Shown one piece after another: positions 12,301 through 20,551 of a DNA stretch of 64,000 nucleotides (the stretch's first letter is position 1; each line of letters begins with the position of its first letter). The DNA is taken from contig NC_133934.1 in NCBI RefSeq assembly GCF_031877795.1, forward strand, positions 105,898,610 through 105,962,609, written 5' to 3'. The notes below the pieces were generated by a model. The model ran no database searches and had not been told where the DNA came from. It saw only the letters and a list, made by a program, of their open reading frames with translations. The position numbers and the translations under genes were made by a program. The DNA comes from Strix aluco. Lineage: Eukaryota > Chordata > Aves > Strigiformes > Strigidae.

Positions 12301-15300
12301 ATATACGTCTTCAAATACTACAGACTATACATCATCTGAAAGCATAAGGGTACGTGAAGTATTCTCTTCATAAACATGAATGCACTATCCAGCTCTTTGG
12401 ATAGAAGGTCATGCTCCACATCTCAGTGGTTTGGCTGGCTACTAAACAGCACTGCGGGCAACTGAAATTGGTAAACCACAGAAAGTGTTAGCCAAGGAGC
12501 GTACATTTGCACTTGCAAGTAGTTTTAACCAATAAAAACAGAGATGTTCTTCTCCTCGTAACAAGTTTACTTAAATGTAACACAATAAATAATAAAAACT
12601 ATTGGCATCAATTATTATACTTAAAAGGGAACAGCTTAACAACTGAAACACCTACTGTACCAGTGTTTCTATGACTGGTGATAAAGAAGGAAGTAACAGA
12701 CAAAAATGGAACAAACCAGAGGCTATCATGATTGATTAGACAAATATTTCATAGGAGAACTATCTAGAAAGAAGTCCAAACTACTTTTTCAAAACAAATT
12801 ATGTTTTGAATTATGTCTACATGCGGAACGGCTGCGTCTTCGCTCATAAAATCTGCCTATAGACAGAACAAAGAACAACTTTGAGCAAAGATACATCCAT
12901 GGAAGGGAAAACTATCAAAGCCACTACCCTGCCAATCCAGATCAGGGCACAGAAAGCCAAACGCAACAGACAGATCAGTGAAGACTCACAAACACCACAC
13001 ACCTGAAAAACCAATACAATGCAGTGTCCTGTCACCCCTGGAAAAGCTCTACCATCAAACCACCACCAACGCTGTACAACATCTCCTACAAAGCTAAATG
13101 GGAAGGAACAGCCTTCCAAAACCTGCGGAAAGGAGACTACGTATTCTCAATGAAGAGTTAGATTTTTGTTCATTTTCCAAGGGTCGTTTTAAATTTTGTA
13201 CGCAGGTTGAAAAAAGATCATTTTAATATGGGGTTCTCAATAACAACATACTCTTTGAAACATAACTGTTTAGGGCAAAATGGTAAAAACCACAGTATTT
13301 TTCTGGTATGCTTATTTTGAAGTATGTTTCTCACTTTATATATGACAACAATTATATATAACTGTGATCACAGTAAATGTCACGATGCCCAGTGAAAACT
13401 AGGCAGCTGTTAATTGACAAGTTGCTGACATTTCTTGTTACTGTTTTATTAAAAATTATGTTTTAATATCTTGAATGTTAATGTTTTGCTGCTTCCATAG
13501 TTCCCATCACTTTCCTGGTTTCCATACAGCTACTACATATCAGGCAGTGGCTATCTCAGTATAAACTGTCAGGTGCTGCCAGCAAGATATTTTATGCATG
13601 TAACACAACACAAATGGTTTTCCTCATCCCATTTTTATAACAACAACCACCACCCTCTTACCATTCTCTGAAACAACATTCACAGCCATTGTTGTTATAT
13701 CTTGAATGCAGGCAGCTTGAAATCCTCCAGCAGGAGGAGTGCTGTAGGTGCTCAGTCCAGTTGCTTTATTGATGTATATTGTTTTACCCGATGAAACATC
13801 AAAATCTTGCAGCCAGTCAGAAGAACACAAATCATTCCTGGGATTGCCTGTGTTTGTGTTGTCTGCAGAGAATTCCAAGTTACTTAGGAAGGTCATATGG
13901 GGGAACTCAGTATTTTTCAAATTTTGTTCTGAGGATTCATATAATGCACTTTTATCTTTACAGATGAAGTTAGCACCATCCTTTTTAGCAGGTAATGATA
14001 AAACGCTGCTTGAAGAGACTGTGTACTGCCCTTCTATACTGCTGAGTGATGATGGGCTGACAGTACTTTTCATGGACTCTGCTCTCCTATCGTCTGATTG
14101 CCAGCATGTGTCTCCCTTAGAAATGCTGTAATTACATTCCCCCATTTTCTCCACCGAGGATTTATATGTTTGACAAGCATTATACGAAAAATCATTACTT
14201 GAAGATTCAAAATCAAGAGGGTAGTCATCTCTTCTACTTGTATCTGTTTGTAATTGTTCACCAAGTTGTTCTACTTCTTTCTGGTCACTTTTCATTCTGA
14301 ACAGTTTGGATGATAAAGATGCTGGAGATCTTCTACAAGTTGTATTTTTTTCACTAACCTGAGAGTAATCAGACAATGTCAAAGGACTCTGACAAAGGGC
14401 TTGTTTGTCCTGTGAAATTTCTCCACCAAAAACCTGGCTATTACTAGAATCTGTATCTTCCACAGCTGGAGTTTCACAAGCACTCAAGTTATCATGAGTG
14501 TCATTCTCATCCTTTGAAAAGTCACAATTAGCTTGTGAATTAAAACCCGGGAGACCAAATTCACTCTGCTCTGACAATGGTGTTGGTAGTGTACACCTGA
14601 CTCTCCCATAATATCTCCTGAACTTTTCTAACGAACCCAGCTGTGTGGACAAGCTCAGCTTCTTAGAGGGCTGAGGTCTTGGCAGAGCTATTTGTCTTCT
14701 AGGGCTTTTTATAACTTTATTGTGAGGAATACCTGAAGAAGTTGCCAGCATCAATTCTGTAACATTTGATGTCTCATAATGTCTTTTACTGGTGGCAATA
14801 GGCATAGCTATGCCCTTGCTCACCTGATTTGACAAAGTTCTGTTCTCTAAGCGCTCATTACCATCAGTCACGCATACTTCCCTGGTGTAAGGAGGTATAT
14901 ATTCTTTATTTGTATTGCTGGAAATATCCTTAACATATGAAGACTGAATCGGAAAATTCACTTTGTGGCCAAAAATATCCTTGGCACTGACAGGAGCAGG
15001 TCTACCCTGTGTGTTTAATGCAAGATTTGTTTCTGTTTGTTCACATTCATGTGGGGGCTCACTTTGCCTAACACATGTTATGAGGCCTGCAGAGCACAAT
15101 TTTAACGGTACTGAACTAGCAGCCCCTCCTCCAGCATCATCTATCACTTCAGCTGTTTCCCTGTCTCCTCTTCTTGCATTACACACTCTCATCAATGCAC
15201 TCCCAGAGACAGTTTCAGGTCCCGTTGCTGTTTCGGGAGGGTCTTCTCTCTCAGACGGTGACTGAATAACATCATTATTTAAGATATGGACCGTATTGCT

Positions 15301-16932
15301 TTTCTGCACTACTTTGCCTTGCTGGCTGCCCACATCTTTTGTGTAATTCTCTGCACCATGCTGCAGGTCACCGCAACCATTTGTTTTTCTTATTTCTGAT
15401 CTGGCCCCTCCACTGAAAGAGGAACAAAGATTTTCTGAAGGTTTCAGATGAGTATCAGATGCTTTTTGGGAACTGTTAGTGTCTTTTGGCTCTTGCTCTG
15501 AGATATTTGATATAATGACATCAGAAGCTGTGTCATCTTTGCTGGGCAGTGGAATCTCCGCTTTATTGTTTCTACATGGATCAGATGGTTCAGCAGTCTT
15601 CTGACTTGGGGCAATTTCAGTTTCCTGTGGATTTTTTTTTGACTCTATAAGACTCGAAGAGTTTTTTCCAGTAACAGATTTCCTTTTGACATCTTTTGAT
15701 TGCAAGTTATACATTTCATAGGCATCCACAATCTCATCACATGCTTTCTTAAAACTGTCTTGGATGCTCTTCTTGTCAGAGAGTGAGGGCTTTGGAACTG
15801 GAGCTTTATAGAAACAAAAGTCATTATCTTCATTAAATTCTCTGATGTCTTCACTACATGGTTCAATAAATAAATGTTCTCGTTTCAAAAATATTTTCAC
15901 TCCTTCCTCTATGCAAGTTAGAAGAACATCCCAGTTCTGGAACTCAATCAGAGTCTTTGCAGGGTCCAGAGACACATCATAGTCACTGTATGCACAGGTC
16001 ACATTGAGAACAAAGATCCCGTACAACTCTGGGCCACAACGATGGCGACCAGGACTTGAACTAGCCTGTCTGCTCGTAGGGCCACTTTTTGCCTTGCAAA
16101 TGACACTTTCTTTTCTTAATAAAAAATCAATTAGTTTATGTAGTCTTGTTTTTAAAACAAGCCTTCTATTCACATATAAGAACTGCATATTCTTGTTGTA
16201 ATGTCCTTCAGTACTGATATAACCACTTATCTCAAATCCCCCAGACTTATGATTTATTTCTCGTAACTTCTGGGATCTGCCCAGTCCATAAATTTGACAA
16301 AACCGAGAGTATACATCTCTTGTCTTAGGGAGCTGAAGCACCATAGAACAAGAAACATCATTCCTTAGAGACAGTGAAACAGAGGGATGCATCAGCGAAA
16401 CAGCCTCTACTTTCTGTCTCACTCTCTCAAATTCCAACACAGGATCCATACACTTTCTCCTCACTGGTAACTGATGGAACAGATTACACACGGTGACTGT
16501 AGTTCCGCCACTTGGTCTGCTCAATTCACCTTCACAGACTTCCAGTGCTTGCCCATTGTGAAACAGTTTCACAAATGTTTTTGCTGTCCTGCTGGTCTTA
16601 GATGAAACTTCCACTACGCTGGCCATGTTGGCTATGCTTGCCACAGCCTCCCCTCTGAAGCCATAGAACTTCAGGTTCTCCAAGTCTCCCACTGAGCTGC
16701 ACTTGCTGGTGAAGTACCGCTTTCCCATTGCATTTAAGTCCTCTCTCCCCATCCCAGAGCCATTGTCCACCACCTGGACCTTAAAAGCTTCCAAATCCAC
16801 CCTGATAGCTACACATGTTGCTTTGGCATCGATGCTATTGAGGACAAGCTCCTCAACACACTGTCCCAGTGAGTTGATAGTCACTCCAGAACGCAGCCTG
16901 GCTCGCACATCTTCCACCAAACATTTGATCAT
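3254..16932 (-). CDS. MLH3: MLH3, DNA mismatch repair MutL homolog 3 (coding exons 2-8; 3' end outside window)
   Basis: MLH3 pairs with MLH1 to form MutL-gamma, a nuclear endonuclease used in meiotic crossover formation and a minor part of mismatch repair. The minus-strand coding exons are 13662-16932, 8990-9088, 8257-8327, 7166-7270, 5033-5105, 4334-4405 and 3254-3362. All have GT-AG borders and compatible phases, and together they encode about 1266 residues. The start at 16932 gives MIKCL, the usual vertebrate MLH3 N-terminus. The GHKL ATPase motifs, a long divergent linker, the C-terminal SEWDNPVF region and the endonuclease motif [12 protein letters not shown] are all visible. Human MLH3 has about 1450 residues, so roughly 180 C-terminal residues (the block with VPLCFVEREANELRR and ACHGAIKFND in human) should lie left of position 1. 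I did not find them in 1-3253. Family assignment is very secure. Confidence 0.96.
4334..4405 (-). CDS. MLH3: MLH3 exon 7, endonuclease metal-binding motif
   Basis: This 72-nt exon encodes [20 protein letters not shown] plus QLIA. It contains the full DQHA(X)2E(X)4E motif that binds the catalytic metal in endonuclease-proficient MutL proteins. The acceptor is TTTTTAG|ATGGAA and the donor is GCAG|GTGATG. Both ends are phase 1, so skipping it would keep the frame while removing the nuclease motif. A 24-residue exon-7-less isoform is known for human MLH3, and this exon has the same length. Confidence 0.94.
5033..5105 (-). CDS. MLH3: MLH3 exon 6
   Basis: This 73-nt exon encodes [20 protein letters not shown] followed by DKKA and ends in phase 1. 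The acceptor is TTTTACAG and the donor is [24 protein letters not shown] is strictly conserved in vertebrate MLH3. Confidence 0.95.
6252..6300. repeat. Short direct duplication in MLH3 intron
   Basis: The 18-mer CTCCTGTCTTTTTGAAAC occurs at 6252 and again at 6283, a period of 31 bp. This is a recent-looking local tandem duplication in non-coding intron sequence. Confidence 0.85.
7166..7270 (-). CDS. MLH3: MLH3 exon 5, start of the C-terminal dimerisation domain
   Basis: This 105-nt, phase 0-0 exon encodes 35 residues beginning [20 protein letters not shown] and ending [10 protein letters not shown]. The acceptor is TTTTTACAG and the donor is ATGCAG|GTACAA. The segment is nearly identical to the human sequence with [16 protein letters not shown]. 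It opens the C-terminal domain that carries MLH1 binding and nuclease activity. Confidence 0.95.
8257..8327 (-). CDS. MLH3: MLH3 exon 4
   Basis: This is a 71-nt exon with acceptor CTAG|ATGATG and donor CCAGAG|GTAAGT. It encodes [20 protein letters not shown] followed by PCPE, corresponding to the [21 protein letters not shown] segment of human MLH3. It enters in phase 1 and leaves in phase 0, which fits both neighbours. Confidence 0.92.
8570..8596 (+). repeat. Poly-G tract with G-quadruplex potential
   Basis: An uninterrupted run of about 14 G is followed by one C, seven G, two A and three G. It lies in the MLH3 intron between exons 3 and 4, about 240 bp upstream of exon 4 in transcript sense, where the transcript carries the C-rich strand. 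The exact length may be affected by sequencing error in the homopolymer. Confidence 0.8.
8990..9088 (-). CDS. MLH3: MLH3 exon 3
   Basis: This is a 99-nt exon with acceptor TTTAG|GGATTC and donor GGGAG|GTAGGG. Joined in phase 1 to the large exon it reads [21 protein letters not shown], which matches the human YRCQPFQSDLVLPFLPRAR segment. The remembered human exon 3 is also 99 nt. It is too short to appear as a stand-alone reading frame and was found by searching for the LPFLPR motif that the protein needs at this junction. It lies on the 3' side of the CR1 insertion in the same intron. Confidence 0.9.
10116..11098 (-). mobile_element. CR1 LINE fragment (5'-truncated, 3' end intact)
   Basis: This is an avian CR1 non-LTR retrotransposon on the minus strand, the same sense as MLH3, in the intron between MLH3 exons 3 and 2. 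Its 3' end is the typical CR1 tail (AACCCAAACCATTCTGTGAT, then TCTATGAT at 10116). Its 5' break is near 11098, inside the reverse-transcriptase region ([13 protein letters not shown]). Downstream, the catalytic FADD is replaced by CTDD. A fragment at 10548-10826 still encodes the C-terminal part of ORF2 ([20 protein letters not shown]). The copy is about 1 kb, has several coding defects and cannot move. Most avian CR1 copies are 5'-truncated like this. Confidence 0.95.
12188..12259 (+). repeat. Three-copy 24-bp minisatellite
   Basis: Three consecutive 24-bp units (starting 12188, 12212 and 12236) share the core AGTARCACCAWTGATA. They keep an 81-codon plus-strand frame open (12128-12373) and read as an 8-residue repeat of the type K-x-x-T-I-D-x-x. 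The frame is isolated in an MLH3 intron, antisense to the gene, and no splice or start context supports coding. Confidence 0.75.
13662..16932 (-). CDS. MLH3: MLH3 large first coding exon (exon 2): ATPase domain and linker
   Basis: This 3271-nt exon carries most of the protein, as in human (about 3.3 kb). Residues 1-100 hold the GHKL ATPase motifs: catalytic Glu28 and Asn32 in [10 protein letters not shown], the DNGSGMG loop near 57-63 and GFRGEA at 91-96. A GTTVTV motif follows near residue 143. [10 protein letters not shown] and [17 protein letters not shown] mark the transducer domain. After about residue 380 the sequence is a fast-evolving, Ser/Thr-rich linker. The end, [20 protein letters not shown], is the conserved MLH-family block leading into the C-terminal domain. 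The donor is GAGAATG|GTAAGA, at phase 1. The frame stays open for a few codons into the intron, and that extension is not coding. The single uninterrupted frame shows that the gene is intact here. Confidence 0.96.
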
Positions 16933-16964
16933 GTCAAAATCAAATAGATAAGAAACTCAAGAAA
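16933..16964 (-). promoter_or_regulatory. MLH3: Short MLH3 5' UTR segment and its splice acceptor
   Basis: Immediately upstream of the MLH3 ATG the minus strand has CCCTTTGCAG|TTTCTTGAG. This is a plausible acceptor that would join a non-coding exon 1 to the large coding exon, as in mammals. The boundary is inferred from the splice consensus only, and the pyrimidine tract is short. Confidence 0.45.
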
Positions 16965-17579
16965 CTGCAAAGGGCTCACTCCTCCATGGTCCTTAAAGCA
17001 ATTCCCTGGGTGGAGGAAAAAAAAAGAAATAAATATTAAAGGCCTGAAAAAAATTGTATTTATTCCATTTACCCTCATAAACATACTTCTGTCAGTTTTC
17101 CTGGTATTCAGAGGCTTTGTCTGTGACCACTTTCCTGCTCAGGCTTTAAGTACACAACACTGGTGCCTTCAGGGTAAATAGCCGGGATCTGAGTCTCTGC
17201 TCCTTACTAACAACATATGTGACTATCAAACTTAAGAAACCCAAACCAAACTCCAACCATGAGGCAAAACTCAAAAGAACCTGCAAACAAAAGGCTTGAG
17301 TTTCCATTTGTATCAAAAATATAGAGTAAGTATCACCAAGAACCGGGCAGAGAGCTGCTTTCCTCTTGTCTTTACCTCAATGTCCTCACATAAATTCACG
17401 ATGCCTCATTCTGGCCAAAGAGCATCTGCTGCAATTTGTCTAAGAAAGGAATAAAGTGGGCTTGGGAATGGGTGTGGGATACCGAGTAAGCTCTTTAAGT
17501 GAAAGAGAACCCACTTTTTCCAGTCCTCGATGCCCACTAGTTTCTTAGTGGTATTCGGGGTGCACGCAATTCTCCCTCA

Positions 17580-18260
17580 CACCCCTCACGCCGAGCTCCC
17601 GTGCAGCTTCGCAAGCGCCGCTCCCCCTCTCAGGGGATGTGCTGCCCCCTCCGTGACAGGCACCCAGGGGCTCCCTGGCCCCAAGTGGCAGCGGAGTGCA
17701 GCGGCGACCCGCGCCCAGGCTCGCTCCCCCACGGTGACCCCGCGGCGCGCAGGACCCGCGGCCTGGCACGCTCTGCCCGCACCGCCTGCGCCTCGGTCCG
17801 CTCCCCAGAGAAGCGGCGTCCGCAGGCAGGTGCCCGCCGGGACGCGGCGCTGCCCGTCCGGGTCCCCCCGCCCCCCGCTCTCACCCCTCAGCACGCCCCG
17901 GCCCGGGGGCGGGGCGGCCCTGAACGGCCGCGGCGCGAGGGCAACCGCCGCGAGCTCCCGCGGGAGCACAACGGCACGGGCGCGCGCGGGCAGGAAGCGT
18001 GGGGCGTCTGCGCGGCTGCGCGCGGGGCGGGGCGGGCGCGGTTCCCGGCGGGCCTGGCGCGGCGGGCAGGGCGCGCCGGGAGCTGTAGGCCCCGGCCCCG
18101 GGGGGGCCGCAGCCGCGCCAGGGCGGCCGGAGAGAAGGGCGGGCTGCGGGAAGCACACCGCCCCCGGGCGGGACCCGGGGCTGCTCCTGGCACCACGCGG
18201 TCCCGCAGGGACAGACATTGGCAACGGGGTCACGCTCGGAGGGCCGCGATCCACTCAACC
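17580..18260. promoter_or_regulatory. CpG island, probable MLH3 promoter and non-coding exon 1
   Basis: This is a sharply bounded, very GC- and CpG-rich block about 0.65 kb upstream of the MLH3 start codon, between AT-richer flanks. The arrangement fits the known MLH3 layout, with a non-coding first exon in a CpG island and an intron before the ATG exon. Several long overlapping frames here (for example 17530-18327 plus and 17586-18254 minus) come from the scarcity of stop codons in GC-rich DNA. They are dominated by Arg, Pro, Ala and Gly and are not called as genes. The exact first-exon boundary was not resolved. Confidence 0.7.
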
Positions 18261-18306
18261 CCCACACGACACACCCCTCCCACACAAGAAAGAAGCTTCA
18301 AGCAAT

Positions 18307-18312
18307 TTTATT
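18307..18312 (-). terminator. ACYP1: ACYP1 poly(A) signal AATAAA
   Basis: The first AATAAA on the minus strand after the ACYP1 stop is at 18307-18312, giving a 3' UTR of about 440 nt. No earlier canonical hexamer is visible between 18313 and 18744. Confidence 0.7.
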
Positions 18313-18744
18313 CTAAAGAAAAAATAACAGTTCTGGGAAAAAAATAGATTGCTTCATACTGGCATTTAGAGCACTGAAATAATGTTTTTAGCAGTTTTTC
18401 ATATCACCACTGATTCCACGATTTGCTTCACGTGAGTGCAACATCACACAAATTACCGATTTCACTCATGTACAACCACTCGCACCACACCATGCACAGA
18501 CATCCACAAACAAAGAGCCTGTGTCCCTCATCAGCTTCTTTATAAAGACAGCACCGCTCTTCCTCTACCTGTCAAACTTCTGCGAAAGGCTGAGTTAGAC
18601 TAACAGTACAACAAACAAATAAATTAGAAATGTAATAAAATAAACTTCTGTAGAGCTGAATATTGTCTGACTGAACGAACGGGGAAGAAGGGAAACATTG
18701 TGAGGGCAGCTCACACGCCAGATTTTGCTCCTTCCTTGGCAAAG

Positions 18745-19520
18745 TTATTGCAAAATCTTGAAGTCTTGGTGCTCCAGTGCCACGATCTTCTTCTCATTGC
18801 TGAACTCTGCTTGGCTGATGCAGGACTGGGGACTTCCTATCTTCCTGAGCCATTCCTGCATCTCCCGCACCCTGGCAGCTGGACCCTGAATTTGTCCTTG
18901 CACGGTGCCGTGGCTAGTATTCTGGACCCAACCAACGAGTCCTAGTCTCTTAGCCTCCTTCTGAGAAGACAATGCAGAGCAAAATGAGATTAATCTGAAC
19001 TGCAAAAGAGCTACAGAATGACATTCACATACAGGAGTCAGTTTTATAAGTATGACACAGACCTCTAAGGAAATTCCTGTGGCTCAGGTGCAGGAAAGAG
19101 CAGAGGATTCACCCGGCTACTCATTATATTCTTTCACGTGAAAAGCTGGGTCTGAAACGCACTTTTCAGTCGTGCTTACATAATGCAGCACAGGCTGCCA
19201 GCAGCACTGGGAGACAACCACCCCCACTCAGAGGCAGCCGGAGCACCAGGCTGTGGCCGTCACCCCGGCCGGCCGTGGCTCAGCCCCACCGGGGCGCCCA
19301 CAGGAGCCGCCGCAGCCCCGGCAGCACTGGCAGAGAGTACCGCGCACCCCGGCAGACAGACAGACAGACAGACTGGCTGGTAGACAGGCTGCCCCTCAGG
19401 AAGGGCTGCGCCGCGGGACCACGCCACGCCACGCACCTGGGTGTACTTGCGGAAGAAAACGCCCTGCACCCTGCCGGACACCTCGTAGTCCACGGAGAAC
19501 AGGCCCTCGCCCTCCGCCAT
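18745..19520 (-). CDS. ACYP1: ACYP1, acylphosphatase-1 (two exons)
   Basis: Acylphosphatase hydrolyses acyl phosphates to carboxylate and phosphate in the cytosol. The exons are 19437-19520 (28 codons, donor CCCAG|GTGCGT) and 18745-18960 (acceptor CTTCTCAG, stop TAA). They join in phase 0 to give 99 residues, exactly the family length. The protein begins MAEGEGLFSVDYEVSGRVQG, followed by VFFRKYTQ. The catalytic pair is present: the Arg of VFFRK (residue 24, or 23 without Met) and the Asn of WVQNT (residue 42, or 41 without Met). The GRVQGV phosphate-binding loop is also present. The KEAKRLGLVGWVQNT and GTVQGQIQGP blocks match ACYP1 rather than ACYP2. The gene lies head-to-head with ZC2HC1C. 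Confidence 0.97.
19352..19373. repeat. (CAGA)n microsatellite
   Basis: About five uninterrupted CAGA units lie in the ACYP1 intron, roughly 65 bp downstream of exon 1 in transcript sense. Confidence 0.9.
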
Positions 19521-19562
19521 GGCGACGCCGCCGCCGCCGCCTCCTCCTCCCGCCGCCGCCAC
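19521..19562. repeat. CCG-rich trinucleotide run in ACYP1 5' UTR
   Basis: An interrupted CCG/CCT repeat (GCCGCCGCCGCCG, then CTCCTCCTCC, then CGCCGCCGCC) directly precedes the ACYP1 start codon. Transcribed on the minus strand it gives a GGC-rich leader. Confidence 0.85.
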
Positions 19563-19571
19563 ACGCCTCAG

Positions 19572-19583
19572 TGCGCCTGCGCA
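19572..19583. promoter_or_regulatory. NRF1-like site
   Basis: TGCGCCTGCGCA is a good match to the palindromic NRF1 consensus. It lies 52-63 bp upstream of the ACYP1 ATG, a typical position in CpG-island housekeeping promoters. The assignment rests on the motif alone. Confidence 0.6.
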
Positions 19584-19899
19584 GCACGGCCCGCACTGGG
19601 GGCACGGCCCTGCCCGCCCCCGTGAGCAGTGAAGAGCCAGAAGCCGCGAGAGGCGGGGATAGGCTGGCCCCGCCTTCACCGCCTCATGAATCATAATAGC
19701 GACCCGCCCGCCGGCCCGCGGCCCCCGCCCGGCCATGGAGGCGCGGTCCTCCACAGAGCAGAGCGGAACGGGAGGTGGCGGTGGAACCATAGAGAAGACG
19801 CTCAGCGGCGAGAGCGGCGCAGGAACTGGCATCCGCGTGCCTGTCTCCAGGCAACAGCCGTCAACACGGCACCCGGGGCGACGGGCAGAGCTCCGCGTT

Positions 19900-20038
19900 G
19901 CCACGAGACGCGGCGGGAGGGCAGGAGCAGGAGGAGCAGGAGCCGTGTCTCTCGGGCGATGCCGGGCCGATAAGCCTAAACGGGTGGCGACGCAGCTTGC
20001 CGAGGAGGCTGGGCGCAGCGCCGGCCGCAGCCCCGCAG
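19900..20038 (+). other. ZC2HC1C: Probable non-coding exon 1 of ZC2HC1C
   Basis: Plus-strand GC-rich sequence ends in a strong donor, CCCCGCAG|GTAACC, after 20038. The next acceptor is TTTCTTAG at 20537-20544, just before the ATG exon. The 5' boundary is a guess. The donor and acceptor are seen, but their joining is inferred. Confidence 0.5.
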
Positions 20039-20551
20039 GTAACCCCCGCTCGCCCCGTGCCGCCGCCCGTGGGGCCGGCCCGCGGCGTGGGTACCTGACA
20101 CACTTCGGGGATGTGGTAGAACGAGCCACGGGAAGACTGTACTGAGCTTTACCGGACGTCTGCGTGTCAGACCTGTGTGCCCCACTGGTGGATCTACAAT
20201 GCCAAAACTGAAGGGACATGTTGTGCGAAACACCGTGGGGGAGTATAACAATTTCTCTGTCAGTACTGCATATTTCTGCTGCTACCATGATAAGACAGGG
20301 CTCAGACAGCAAGCAAAATAAAAACATACCTTATTTCTGGCTGCATAAACGATTGGGGCTGGAACAGGTGGCATGGGAGCTCCCTAGATGAATGGAGTGT
20401 AAAGATTTACAGAACCCAGAGAAGTTACAAAACCTTTGCTAGTATTTATTGTAGCCTCTAGGTGTAGACTGTACAGAGAAAATTTGTCCAGTTTTGGATA
20501 AGATAGTCTGTGATGACTGCTTCTAACATCAGGCTCTTTCTTAGGCACTGA

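Larger units (their letters stand above)
19170..20110. promoter_or_regulatory. CpG island, shared ACYP1 / ZC2HC1C bidirectional promoter
   Basis: A CpG-rich block covers the ACYP1 first exon and reaches the probable non-coding first exon of ZC2HC1C. The two genes diverge from it, with start regions a few hundred bases apart. A single bidirectional promoter is therefore the simplest reading. Neither a TATA box nor other strong directional signals were seen. The long frames on both strands, such as 19260-20327 minus, are GC artefacts. Confidence 0.7.

Noticed and set aside
13624-13661. Extension of the large MLH3 frame beyond the exon
   Set aside because: The frame continues about 12 codons past a good donor (GAGAATG|GTAAGA), and the following 99-nt exon fits the conserved protein, so the extension is intronic.
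17530-18347. Long overlapping frames on both strands (up to 265 codons)
   Set aside because: They coincide exactly with a CpG island, have extreme Arg/Pro/Ala/Gly content, overlap in several frames and show no domain. They are open because stop codons are rare in GC-rich DNA.
19260-20327. 355-codon minus-strand frame covering the ACYP1 start
   Set aside because: It contains the ACYP1 first exon in frame but extends upstream through the CpG island and reads past the exon-1 splice donor. The true protein is 99 residues from the ATG at 19520.
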